Counted from the first letter of the stretch, positions 7,530-15,383 are shown. The stretch is DNA of 17,403 nucleotides from Burkholderiales bacterium UBA2459 (GCA_002342365.1 DDPV01000043.1:19294-36696); one strand, 5' to 3'. Notes: generated by a model not told the origin, from the sequence alone. Numbers and translations are program-made.

Positions 7530-8330
7530 ATGAATCACCCATCTGATGGCAACAGAAAACTTTTCGATTTGCAAGGTCAGGTTGCGGTCATCACAGGCGC
7601 AAGCCGCGGTATCGGCCGAGCAATTGCCTTGCGGTTTGCAGAACATGGCGCGCGCGTGGTGGTGTCAAGCCGAAAGCTTGATGCCTGCGAGCAGGTTGTG
7701 AACACGATCCGTGCGGCGGGCGGCGAAGCGATTGCAACCACCTGCCATATTGGCCACAAGGAGGCGTTGCAGCAGCTGGTTGAGCAGACAATGACGACCT
7801 GGGGGCGAATCGACACGCTGGTGTGCAATGCCGCAGTCAATCCTTATTTCGGACCGTCGCGCGATATGCCTGATGAGGCCTACGATCGTGTCATGAACAG
7901 CAATGTGCGCAGCAATTTTTGGCTTTGCAACATGGTCGCGCCGGTCATGAAAACACAAGGCGGCGGTTGCATCATCATTATTTCCTCAATTGGCGGATTT
8001 CAAGGTTCGGATCGGCTGGGCGTTTATTGCATTTCAAAAGCAGCGGATATGCAGCTTGCCCGAAACCTTGCAGTCGAATGGGGCGATTCCAATGTTCGCG
8101 CCAACTGTATCGCCCCCGGTCTAATCAAGACCGATTTTGCAAAGGCCCTGTGGGACAACCCAAGCATTCTTGAAAAATCCGTCGCGCACACGCCTTTGGG
8201 GAGAATCGGAGAACCGGATGAGATTGCAGGTGCGGCGGTATTTCTTGCGTCGGCAGCCGGTTCTTATACAACCGGGCAAACGCTCACCATCGACGGCGGA
8301 CGAACCTGCGGCATGTCACGCTCTGATTGA
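7530..8330 (+). CDS. Short-chain dehydrogenase/reductase (classical SDR)
   Basis: This 266-aa cytoplasmic NAD(P)-dependent oxidoreductase has a Rossmann fold. The cofactor motif TGASRGIG spans 22-29, the structural NAA motif starts at N100, and the catalytic residues S143, Y156 and K160 are present (YCISK). The C-terminal TIDGG motif is typical of classical SDRs. R48 after the second beta strand (SSRK) resembles NADP-preferring members, but this is a weak hint. The overall style is like SDR proteins of the DHRS4/FabG-related group; the substrate is unknown. The start at 7530 is chosen from the GGAG site, and upstream extensions add non-conserved residues. It follows the MFS gene and converges on the M20 peptidase gene; its stop codon lies in the loop of a strong inverted repeat (8315-8347). 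Confidence 0.92.
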   Translation: MNHPSDGNRKLFDLQGQVAVITGASRGIGRAIALRFAEHGARVVVSSRKLDACEQVVNTIRAAGGEAIATTCHIGHKEALQQLVEQTMTTWGRIDTLVCNAAVNPYFGPSRDMPDEAYDRVMNSNVRSNFWLCNMVAPVMKTQGGGCIIIISSIGGFQGSDRLGVYCISKAADMQLARNLAVEWGDSNVRANCIAPGLIKTDFAKALWDNPSILEKSVAHTPLGRIGEPDEIAGAAVFLASAAGSYTTGQTLTIDGGRTCGMSRSD

Positions 8331-8347
8331 TGAGACTAGAGCGTGAC
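8315..8347. terminator. Perfect 10-bp inverted repeat at the SDR 3' end
   Basis: GTCACGCTCT (8315-8324) and AGAGCGTGAC (8338-8347) are exact reverse complements around a 13-nt loop that contains the SDR stop codon (8328-8330). The repeat lies at a convergent gene junction, so a transcript-end or mRNA-stabilising role is likely. No T-run follows on either strand, so it is not a canonical intrinsic terminator on its own. Confidence 0.5.
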
Positions 8348-8349
8348 CG

Positions 8350-8376
8350 AAAGCCTGAGGCTGGCATCAGGGCTTT
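8350..8376. terminator. Second hairpin at the convergent junction
   Basis: AAAGCCTGA (8350-8358) pairs with TCAGGGCTTT (8367-8376), giving 9 bp with one bulged G (8370) and an 8-nt loop. It begins 2 nt after the previous repeat and its right arm contains the stop codon of the minus-strand M20 gene. The stem ends in A/T pairs on both strands, giving short T tracts in both directions, so a weak bidirectional terminator is plausible. Confidence 0.45.
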
Positions 8377-9794
8377 GGTTGTGCAGGGTCGCCAAGATCC
8401 CAGAAAAGACCGGCCATCACTGCAAGTCCTTCTTCGATAATCGGCATGAGCATGTGCTCATTGGGCGCATGCTGGTTGCAGGCCGCGTAGGAGTGAGGAA
8501 CCCAAATGGTTGGCAAACCCAGGATGTCTGCGAAAACCTCATTGGGCAGTGATCCGCCGAGATTGGGCAAAACACCAGGCTTTTTGCCCAGCGTTTGCTC
8601 AACCGAAGCAACCGCAAACAAGCACCAGGGGTCGAGCGGATCGAGACGGGTTGCCGCCATCGGCGGCTTCACCGGATCAAGCACTTGAACGTCAGAAAAG
8701 CCGGACTCAACCAGATGCTTGCGCAAGTCGCTCACCACCTGATGCATATCGGTACCCACGACAAATCGCAACTGACAATGCGCATGCGCTTGACCCGGTA
8801 TGGCATTGACGGGTGCAGCAGGGTTACCGGTCTGAAACGCAAGGACTTCGAAGCTGTTCCATGCATACACACGCTCGGCCGGACTCAGTCCGGGTTCGCC
8901 CCAATCGGGCTCAATCCGCGGACCCTGCTCGCCCGCATCGATCTCGATCGCATGCAATGCCTCGCGAATCTGCGGCGTGAGGCTATTCGGTCGCCAGGCG
9001 TTCAGCTTGATCGAACCGCGGGCGTCACAAATCGCAGCAATTGCATGCGCAAGTCGAATACCGGGGTTACTGATCAATCCGCCCCAGTTACCCGAATGGT
9101 GAGCGCCGTCTCGCGCATCGATACGAAGATCAAAATTAATCACGCCACGGCTGCCCCCGTAAAGCGTGACCTGATCGGGTCGGATCCGCGGACCGTCGGA
9201 TGCCAAAAAAAGATCAGCAGCAAGCCGTTCGCGGTGTTGTTCGCAAAAAGCAGCCAACCCGGGCGAACCGGTTTCCTCACCTGTTTCAAGGATCAGTTTC
9301 AGATTAAAGCCCAGTCTTCCGCGGATCGCGAGCACGCTTCGCAGCGCCTCGAAATTGATACTGTGCTGGCCTTTGTTATCCGCTGTTCCGCGCCCGTATA
9401 CCCGCTCGCCTTCACGCTGAAGTGTCCAGGGTGAAAGACCCGGACGCCAACGATCGTCCTGGCCGCGGATCACGTCGGCGTGACCATAAGAAAGTACCGT
9501 GAAATCGGAATCGCTCTCGCTGCGCTCAGCCAGCAGCAGGGGTCCTGCACCTTGCAAGGGATTGGGGTGCAGCTCGCAGCGAAAACCCAAGGCTTGCAGG
9601 TAGGGTGTCATTTCATCGCGCAGGTACGAGGTCATCGCTGGCCCGGTGGGATCCTCCTGCGAGGATGTACGCAAGGCCACACGGCGCGATAACAGTTCCA
9701 GGAAATGTCCGTTGTGCGCCAGTGCGCGTGCCGCGGCAATCGCCTCGGTACGGGAGCCAGGCGACGAAAGTTGCTCAGGTGTTGGATGGTGCAT
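8367..9794 (-). CDS. M20 family metallopeptidase (ArgE/DapE/carnosinase-like)
   Basis: This is a 475-aa predicted di-zinc amidohydrolase or exopeptidase of clan MH. The expected metal and catalytic residues are all visible: H105 and D107 in YGHADV, bridging D139 in GRGTADNKG, catalytic E173 with metal ligand E174 in GEETGSPG, D200 in ASDGPR, and H447 in NEHM near the C-terminus. A dimerisation (lid) domain separates the two catalytic lobes, starting around the HHSGNWGG segment. There is no signal peptide, so it is likely cytoplasmic. It could act on dipeptides, N-acyl amino acids or a carbamoyl substrate; the sequence does not say which. It is last in the minus-strand gene run: its ATG is 7 nt after the GNAT stop, and its Shine-Dalgarno AGGA (plus positions 9800-9803) overlaps that stop, which suggests coupled translation. 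Confidence 0.9.
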   Translation of the reverse strand: MHHPTPEQLSSPGSRTEAIAAARALAHNGHFLELLSRRVALRTSSQEDPTGPAMTSYLRDEMTPYLQALGFRCELHPNPLQGAGPLLLAERSESDSDFTVLSYGHADVIRGQDDRWRPGLSPWTLQREGERVYGRGTADNKGQHSINFEALRSVLAIRGRLGFNLKLILETGEETGSPGLAAFCEQHRERLAADLFLASDGPRIRPDQVTLYGGSRGVINFDLRIDARDGAHHSGNWGGLISNPGIRLAHAIAAICDARGSIKLNAWRPNSLTPQIREALHAIEIDAGEQGPRIEPDWGEPGLSPAERVYAWNSFEVLAFQTGNPAAPVNAIPGQAHAHCQLRFVVGTDMHQVVSDLRKHLVESGFSDVQVLDPVKPPMAATRLDPLDPWCLFAVASVEQTLGKKPGVLPNLGGSLPNEVFADILGLPTIWVPHSYAACNQHAPNEHMLMPIIEEGLAVMAGLFWDLGDPAQPKP

Positions 9795-9801
9795 AGGCGT
9801 C

Positions 9802-10293
9802 CTATAAATCCGCTTTCAAGTAGTGTGCACCGGCAATCGGATTGAAATAATAGGGCGGAATTTCCTCAAATCCGAGACTTTCATACAGTCCGCGAGCAGC
9901 CTCCATGTCATCCAGGGTATCGAGCAGCATGCAGGAGTAACCCACCGAAGTTGCCTCATCCATCAAGCGTATCGCAAGCTGTCGGCCCAGACCGATGCTG
10001 CGAAACGCCGGTCTGACGTATACCCGCTTCATCTCGCAGGCATTGCTGTAATCCGCGTCCGGAAACGCGCGCATCGCACCGCAACCTGCAGCCTGACCAT
10101 CAACTCGGGCCAGCAAAAGCGCGCCGCCCCGGTGCAACGCGTACTCACCGGGCAGTTCAAGCAACTCTTGTTCAAAACCTTGAAAGCCCAGATCGATCTG
10201 CAATGAGGCGGCGTATTCGAGAAAGAGTGCCCGCACCTGCTCAAGATCAACACGATCCGTAGCCGACTGCAAACTCACCGACGATTTCTTCAT
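9802..10293 (-). CDS. GNAT family N-acetyltransferase
   Basis: This 163-aa protein has the GCN5-related acetyltransferase fold. Motif A is clear: the strand EMKRVYVRP is followed by the acetyl-CoA pyrophosphate-binding loop R98-SIGLG-103 and helix RQLAIRLMDEA. Motif B follows with MLLDTLDDMEAARGLYESLGF, in which the alpha helix and YxxxGF are typical. The acceptor is unknown; small amino-containing metabolites and protein N-termini are both possible for the family. The start at 10293 has no strong Shine-Dalgarno, and no in-frame upstream alternative looks better. It lies 24 nt after the FtsX-like permease gene and 7 nt before the M20 peptidase gene, so it is probably co-transcribed. An acetyltransferase next to an M20 enzyme may hint at an N-acyl amino acid cycle, but that is speculation. 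Confidence 0.9.
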   Translation of the reverse strand: MKKSSVSLQSATDRVDLEQVRALFLEYAASLQIDLGFQGFEQELLELPGEYALHRGGALLLARVDGQAAGCGAMRAFPDADYSNACEMKRVYVRPAFRSIGLGRQLAIRLMDEATSVGYSCMLLDTLDDMEAARGLYESLGFEEIPPYYFNPIAGAHYLKADL

Positions 10294-10317
10294 CAGCGCA
10301 TTGAACCCAGGCGAGCG

Positions 10318-12909
10318 TCAATTCGTCAAGCGAACCGCATCGCCTGCCGAACGTCGAAACAATTGCTGGATCGCAAAAAGCGCAGACATCATGCTCACCG
10401 CAATTTGAATCAGCACGCCAGCCACGATGACACTGGAGCGACCATAGCCGGGCAATTCGAGCAACTCATGTCCGAGAAATAGGCCCAAGCCGTATGCGAA
10501 AACGCCTGCGAGCAAGCCGCCAAGAAAGCCGGCAAGGAGCAACTCCGTCAGCAGCATCCAGCGCAATTGCCCCGGACTTGCGCCCAAAACGCGCATCAAT
10601 GCGACATCGCGCTGCCGTTCCTCTTGTTCAAGCTGCAAGGAAGCTGCAATCACCAGCGCGCCGCTGATGAGGGCCAGTAAAAACAACCAGCGCAAACCTG
10701 CAGTGAGCTGCTCGACCAGCGACTTGGCCTGCTCAATAGTCGCTGTTAAATCAACAGCGGTGATATTCGGAAAACGCCGGTTGAGCTGCTGGTCGAATTG
10801 CTCAATGCCTTTTGAGTGGAGGCTGGCAATCCAGCTCTGGGCTTGATTCTCCAGTAGCTGAGGAGAAAGCACCACAAAGAAATTCACGCGCATGCTCTCC
10901 CAGGATAGCGCCCTGATGCTGCTGATCACCGCTTTCACGGTCTCACCCGCAATTTCGAACTCGAGTTCATCACCCAGCGAGAGCCCAAGTGTTTTCGCCA
11001 AGCCTTGCTCAACCGAGGCATCGGCAAGCCCGCGACGAGGCCACTGCCCTTGCAGCAATCGATTACCTTCGATCGGTCCTTCTCCGTAAGAAAGGTTGAA
11101 CTCGCGATCGAGAAGGCGCTTGGCTCTGAGTTCTTCAAAGTCATCGGCTTGCATCGCCTGCCCATTGCGCGAAATCAGTCGTGCGCGAACCATCGGATAG
11201 AGCTGAGGCTTTTCATGCTTCACGACTCGATCCAAGAAGTCGACGACTTCCTGGTATTGATCGTTTTGAATGTTGAGCAAGAATCGATCGGGTGTTGATG
11301 CGTTGGAAGCACGTTGCCAGCCGCTGATCAAGTCATCCTGAACAAAACTCAAGAGCAAAAGCGCCAGCACCCCGAGCGTGCTCGCACTTTGCTGAATCGC
11401 GCGACGCACCGGCGTGCGGCCAAGCCTTCTGAAGGCAAGCTTCGCTGCGAGATACGACGCTGGAAGCGACTCGCCTGTTGTTCGCGCGATTTGATAAAAC
11501 ACTGCAAGCAGCAGCGCGAGCAGACAGAGCACCAGAATCAAACCCGACCAAAGCCATAAAGCACTGCGCAAGCTGTCGCTCAGCCACACACTGAGTCCTA
11601 AGCAAGCCAGAATCATCACGAGCCAAGGCAAGCTCGAACGGAACATCGCAAGGATCTTGCGATGCGACTGTGCCTGGAAGATTTGGCCTGGCGTCTGATC
11701 CCGAAAAAGAACATTGGGTGTTACACCTAATAACTGTAACCATCCGCCGAGTGAGAAACAAAAGAGCATCAGCATGCCAGCTGCGAGCGCTTGCAGCGCG
11801 ATCGCGATATCAGCAGGCGGAAGCTGTTGCGCAAGCTTCACAGGAATCAGGGACGCAAGCCAATCGCCGGCATACACCCCCAGCATGGCACCGATACCGC
11901 CGGCAAACAAACCCAGGGTGATAAATTGAAGTACGACGACGCCAAAGAGATAAGCCGCAGATGCGCCCATCACGCGCATCACCGCATATTGCCGCTGGTG
12001 GCTGTTTGCGTAATGACGCGAAGCGAGCGCAATCGCTGCGCAGGCAACGATGGCAATCACCGAGGCAATCAAGCCGAGAAATCCGCGCGCGCGCTGCATG
12101 GTGAGCTGAATTTCCGGTCGACCCGCTTCTTGCGTTTCAATGCGTTGACCTTTTTCGAGCGTTAGCTCCTTTTTCGCGACCCACCGCTTCAGGATCGCAG
12201 GATCAGGGTGCGCGAGACCCATGCGCCAGGTGATTCGGCTTCCCTCCTGAATCAGCCCGCTCGCTTGCAGGTCATCCTGATGCATCATCAGCCGCGGTGC
12301 AAAGTTTATAAAGGCCGCCACCCGATCAGGCTCTTCGCGAATCACGCCGGCAATGCGAAACCGGCTTTCGCCAAGCCGCAGACGATCGCCGGGCTGCGCC
12401 TGCAAGCGATCAAGCAAACTTTGCTCAAGCCATACCGTACCCGGCAGTACCTCATGAACGGTTGAGCTTCTCGAGGCCGGTGTTGGAACAGGCTCGACCG
12501 CAGGCGGCGGTCGATCAAGGGTCCGGTCAACTCCGGAAGCTTGCTGCCACAAACCCTGAAGCTCAAGCCTGCCACGCAGGGGGTAGCTCGAGCTTACGGC
12601 CTTGATCGATGCAAGCATGGTTTGCTCACCCACACTGACCATTGCCGGAAACACCGCAGTCTGCATCACGCCAAGCCCTTGCGCCTTAGCCTGCTCGAGT
12701 AGCTCCGGTTGGATTGGGCGATCGCTCACGAGCAAGACATCAGCCGCCAGAAGGCTTGCCGCTCTTGACTGTAGACTTCGCTCGAAGCGATCGGCAAGAC
12801 TCAGAACCGTCGTCATTGCAAAAACCGACACGGCAAGCGCGAGTCCGAGCAAGCTGAGTTGCCCGGCTCGGAAGTCTCGGGCGAGCAATCGAAAAAACAA
12901 GGCTCGCAT
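10318..12909 (-). CDS. ABC transporter permease, FtsX-like / YbbP family
   Basis: This large 863-aa inner-membrane protein is predicted to be the permease half of a type VII (MacB/LolCDE-like) ABC system. It has an N-terminal helix (about 17-39), a large periplasmic domain (about 40-270), an FtsX domain with three helices (about 276-395), a central helical pair (427-445, 450-475) and a further helix (about 510-524). A second periplasmic domain and a C-terminal FtsX domain (about 738-855) follow. The duplicated signature MRVMGAS (311) and MRVLGAS (772) marks the two FtsX repeats. E. coli YbbP has this architecture and works with the ATPase YbbA encoded beside it; here no ATPase gene adjoins it. 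The Shine-Dalgarno is weak. It follows the yhhQ-like gene by 41 nt. A role in exporting or extracting lipids or other envelope compounds fits the family but is not shown. Confidence 0.88.
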   Translation of the reverse strand: MRALFFRLLARDFRAGQLSLLGLALAVSVFAMTTVLSLADRFERSLQSRAASLLAADVLLVSDRPIQPELLEQAKAQGLGVMQTAVFPAMVSVGEQTMLASIKAVSSSYPLRGRLELQGLWQQASGVDRTLDRPPPAVEPVPTPASRSSTVHEVLPGTVWLEQSLLDRLQAQPGDRLRLGESRFRIAGVIREEPDRVAAFINFAPRLMMHQDDLQASGLIQEGSRITWRMGLAHPDPAILKRWVAKKELTLEKGQRIETQEAGRPEIQLTMQRARGFLGLIASVIAIVACAAIALASRHYANSHQRQYAVMRVMGASAAYLFGVVVLQFITLGLFAGGIGAMLGVYAGDWLASLIPVKLAQQLPPADIAIALQALAAGMLMLFCFSLGGWLQLLGVTPNVLFRDQTPGQIFQAQSHRKILAMFRSSLPWLVMILACLGLSVWLSDSLRSALWLWSGLILVLCLLALLLAVFYQIARTTGESLPASYLAAKLAFRRLGRTPVRRAIQQSASTLGVLALLLLSFVQDDLISGWQRASNASTPDRFLLNIQNDQYQEVVDFLDRVVKHEKPQLYPMVRARLISRNGQAMQADDFEELRAKRLLDREFNLSYGEGPIEGNRLLQGQWPRRGLADASVEQGLAKTLGLSLGDELEFEIAGETVKAVISSIRALSWESMRVNFFVVLSPQLLENQAQSWIASLHSKGIEQFDQQLNRRFPNITAVDLTATIEQAKSLVEQLTAGLRWLFLLALISGALVIAASLQLEQEERQRDVALMRVLGASPGQLRWMLLTELLLAGFLGGLLAGVFAYGLGLFLGHELLELPGYGRSSVIVAGVLIQIAVSMMSALFAIQQLFRRSAGDAVRLTN

Positions 12910-12950
12910 AACTGTGACTTAGGGCATGCAGTCGATTGTGTTTACACGCC

Positions 12951-13670
12951 TCAAGTCTTGATCTGAAAAGGCGTGAAGTCGGTATCCCGATCGAAAAAAT
13001 CTTCCTGTTCCGCACGTTTCAAAAATGCCACAAGCTTGTAAGTGACGGGCGTAAAGAACACTTCGACCGCAGTCTTTGCAAGCCATTGCGAAAGCATCAG
13101 GCTCGGAATAAGCTCGTTGGGAATCAATCCGCTATTCCAAAATGCAAGCGGGTAAAAAAGCAGCGAATCAACCCCCTCGCCAAAAATGGTTGACCCAATC
13201 GTGCGCATCCATAAGTGCCGTCCTTCCGTGAGCACTTTAAGCTTGGCAAGCACAAATGAATTGACAAACTCGCCCACGCAATAAGCAGTCAGCGATGCCG
13301 CCACAATCCGCCAAGTGCTTCCGAATACGGTTTCATACGCTGGCTGATTCGTCCATCCAGCCGCAGGCGGCAAGGACACCACCACAAAGGCCATCAGTGA
13401 GGCAAAGGCCATTGCAGCAAAGCCAGTCCAGATCACCCGCCTTGCCCTGGCGTAGCCATAAACCTCGGTAAGAATGTCGCCAAAGACATAGGAAATGGGA
13501 AAAAATAAGACCCCTGCCCCAAAGGTTACCGTTCCAAAAAGCGGCAGATCTATGGCGGCCGGCTTTGCTGGACCTATAAGGTTCGAGCACAGGTAAACGG
13601 TCACGAATGCAACCATCACAAGGTCGAGGTAGCGATACTGGCGCGGGCTGCGCGGTTCGGTAGATTTCAT
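12951..13670 (-). CDS. yhhQ: Queuosine precursor transporter (YhhQ / VUT family)
   Basis: This 239-aa integral membrane protein of the YhhQ (DUF165, VUT) family takes up queuosine precursors such as preQ0/preQ1 for tRNA modification. About six hydrophobic segments are visible. Family-like sequence includes YLCSNLIGPAKPA near residue 26, FFPISYVFGDILTEVYGY at about 56 with the characteristic acidic and polar residues, WTNQPAYE at 106, and the segment GEFVNSFVLAKLK...TIGSTIFGEGVDSLLF. The length is normal for the family. The ATG at 13670 is preceded by TAGGA about 10 nt upstream, an acceptable but not ideal site. It is the first gene of the minus-strand run and diverges from the livG gene. I see no preQ1 riboswitch in its leader. 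Function is assigned from family knowledge; biochemical support comes from E. coli YhhQ. Confidence 0.88.
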   Translation of the reverse strand: MKSTEPRSPRQYRYLDLVMVAFVTVYLCSNLIGPAKPAAIDLPLFGTVTFGAGVLFFPISYVFGDILTEVYGYARARRVIWTGFAAMAFASLMAFVVVSLPPAAGWTNQPAYETVFGSTWRIVAASLTAYCVGEFVNSFVLAKLKVLTEGRHLWMRTIGSTIFGEGVDSLLFYPLAFWNSGLIPNELIPSLMLSQWLAKTAVEVFFTPVTYKLVAFLKRAEQEDFFDRDTDFTPFQIKT

Positions 13671-13846
13671 GAACTCGAAATCCTACCGGCAAAGCGAGCC
13701 TAGGCCCGACGAAGACCCTTTGTCCGGAATCTGACAAAGCGCACAGCAAGACAGAGGCGTTACACTCCTGTCATCAAAAAATGAAGAGAACACTGTTCGG
13801 AGGCTTGGCTGTGCGCAGCGACCCGAACAGATGAGGAGAGACAGGC
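13671..13846. other. Divergent intergenic region between yhhQ and livG
   Basis: This stretch must hold the start signals of both the minus-strand yhhQ run and the plus-strand transporter operon, but no good -35/-10 pair is visible for either. A hairpin with arms CTTTGTC/GACAAAG and an 8-nt loop lies at 13718-13739. It has no T-run on either strand, so an operator or mRNA leader structure is more likely than a terminator. TTACACT at 13760-13766 is a weak -10 candidate for livG. Confidence 0.3.
13834..13838 (+). promoter_or_regulatory. Ribosome binding site supporting a TTG start for livG
   Basis: AGGAG with an 8-nt spacer precedes the TTG at 13847. No in-frame ATG lies nearby upstream, and a later start would shorten the N-terminal strand of the ATPase, so the unusual TTG start is preferred. 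The ATG at 13831 is in another frame. Confidence 0.7.
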
Positions 13847-14647
13847 TTGACAACATCAGCATCGGACTGCTTGCTGGCGGTCAGTGGTATCACTGTGCGT
13901 TTTGGCGGCATTGTTGCCTTAGATGGCGTGAGCTTTGAGGTACCGAGAAACAAGATCTGCGGCCTGATTGGACCCAATGGCGCGGGAAAGACAACGCTTT
14001 TTAATTGCCTTAGCAGGCTTTACAGTTATCAGAACGGCGATCTGCTTTTCGAAGGTCAATCGATCAGCAACACACCGGTTCACATGATGGCCGGGATCGG
14101 TATCGGCCGAACGTTCCAAAATTTAGCCATGTTCAAAACCATGTCGGTGAGACACAACGTGATGGTCGGCGCGCATGCACGCTCGGCATCAGGCTTTGTT
14201 GCCAACATGCTCAAGTCCAAGCAGGTCAGAGAGGAAGAGGAGCGATTGAAGGTGCAGGCCGACGAGGTACTGCATTATCTCAAACTGAGCGAGTTTGCAG
14301 ATCGGCCGGCTGGCGAACTGCCCTTTGCGATTCAGAAGCGCGTTGAATTGGGGCGCGCACTGGCATCGCAGCCCAAACTGCTTTTGCTCGACGAGCCGGC
14401 AGCCGGGCTTAACCACGAGGAACTGCACGATCTTGGCGAACTGATCAAGGATTTTCGCGATCGGATGGGCATCACCGTCTTACTGGTTGAGCACCATATG
14501 AGCCTTGTCATGAGCGTCTCGGACTGGATCGTCGCCTTGAATTTCGGCAAGAAAATTGCAGAAGGCAACCCAGAAATGATTCAAAAGCACCCCGAGGTGA
14601 TTCGTGCCTATCTGGGTGGCGAGCCGGCTCAGGGAGTTGCCGCATGA
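13847..14647 (+). CDS. livG: Branched-chain amino acid-type ABC transporter ATPase LivG
   Basis: This is one of two cytoplasmic ATPases of a HAAT-family importer, 266 aa long. Visible motifs are Walker A GPNGAGKTT (42-50), the Q-loop at Q91 in RTFQN, Walker B LLLLDEP (178-184) and the switch histidine H216 in VEHHM. The LivG-type insertion between the Q-loop and the signature (about 108-140) is present. The ABC signature is unusual: the expected LSxGQ is replaced by LPFAI (158-162) followed by QKRVELGRAL, so the usual Ser and Gly are absent. The gene starts with TTG behind a good AGGAG site and ends by overlapping the livF start in ATGA. It is the first gene of the transporter operon, with livF, livH, livM and a binding protein following. 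The transported substrate cannot be inferred; branched-chain amino acids, amides and aromatic acids are all known for the family. Confidence 0.93.
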   Translation: MTTSASDCLLAVSGITVRFGGIVALDGVSFEVPRNKICGLIGPNGAGKTTLFNCLSRLYSYQNGDLLFEGQSISNTPVHMMAGIGIGRTFQNLAMFKTMSVRHNVMVGAHARSASGFVANMLKSKQVREEEERLKVQADEVLHYLKLSEFADRPAGELPFAIQKRVELGRALASQPKLLLLDEPAAGLNHEELHDLGELIKDFRDRMGITVLLVEHHMSLVMSVSDWIVALNFGKKIAEGNPEMIQKHPEVIRAYLGGEPAQGVAA

Positions 14648-15354
14648 GCCTGCTCGAGGTGGAGGGCTTGCAAGCCTGGTATGGCCCCACTCAGGCTCTT
14701 TTTGACATCAGCTTTAAGCTTGATCAAGGCGGCATTACGACCATACTCGGCGCCAACGGCGCAGGTAAGACAACGACGCTTCGTGCCGTCTGCCAGACAG
14801 TTCGTACCGCTGGAACGATCCGATTTTTGGGACAACAGGTCGATGGCAGACCCACCGAATCGATTGTTCGTATGGGTATGGCGCATGTGCCTGACGGACG
14901 GGGAACCTTCACCGCGCTCTCGGTGGAGGAAAATCTTCGACTCGGTGCCTACACCCGAGCTGATAGCAATGCGGTTGAAGCAGACATCGAACGCATGTAC
15001 CAGCGCTTCCCGCGCCTTAAGGAACGTTACCGCCAACAGGCTGGAACCTTATCTGGCGGCGAGCAGCAAATGTTAGCGATCAGCCGTGCGCTGATGCTCA
15101 GGCCCAAGCTCTTGCTGCTGGACGAACCCTCATTCGGTTTGGCTCCGCTGATTGTTCAGGAGATTTTTCAGATCATGCGCAGCATCAATCGAGAAGAAAA
15201 AGTCAGCATGCTGTTGGTCGAGCAAAACGCCTCACTCGCACTTGGTCTGGCAGACCACGCCTACTTGCTTGAGACCGGCAAAGTGGTCATGGCAGGTCCA
15301 GCAGCAGAAATTCGGGCTGATGAGTCCATCCGCCGGATTTACCTGGGTTATTGA
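14644..15354 (+). CDS. livF: Branched-chain amino acid-type ABC transporter ATPase LivF
   Basis: This 236-aa ATPase is the usual partner of LivG in a heterodimeric nucleotide-binding module. All motifs are canonical: Walker A GANGAGKTT (36-44), the LivF-type VPDGRGTF segment (82-89), signature LSGGEQQ (136-142), Walker B LLLLDEPSFGLAP and the switch histidine position replaced by Q in the family-typical LLVEQN. The ATG overlaps the livG stop by 4 nt (ATGA), and its own stop abuts the next gene, so translational coupling is expected. Because LivG has a degenerate signature, the intact LSGGE here could provide the main catalytic site across the dimer interface; this is inference. Confidence 0.96.
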   Translation: MSLLEVEGLQAWYGPTQALFDISFKLDQGGITTILGANGAGKTTTLRAVCQTVRTAGTIRFLGQQVDGRPTESIVRMGMAHVPDGRGTFTALSVEENLRLGAYTRADSNAVEADIERMYQRFPRLKERYRQQAGTLSGGEQQMLAISRALMLRPKLLLLDEPSFGLAPLIVQEIFQIMRSINREEKVSMLLVEQNASLALGLADHAYLLETGKVVMAGPAAEIRADESIRRIYLGY

Positions 15355-15383
15355 CCGATTATTTGTTTGCGGGGACTTCGACG

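Noticed and set aside
8595..9434. Long plus-strand open frame (about 279 codons) opposite the M20 peptidase gene
   Set aside because: The minus-strand frame has all M20 metal and catalytic residues; the opposite frame shows no domain and has no ribosome binding site.
13671..13800. Possible preQ1 riboswitch in the leader of the yhhQ gene
   Set aside because: The leader lacks a recognisable preQ1-I layout (short GC hairpin followed by an A-rich tail pairing into the loop) next to the ribosome binding site. The one hairpin present is too far upstream and has no A-rich tail in the right place.
13847..13852. TTGACA as a -35 promoter element
   Set aside because: It coincides with the livG TTG start codon and its next codon, and no -10 hexamer follows at 16-18 nt.
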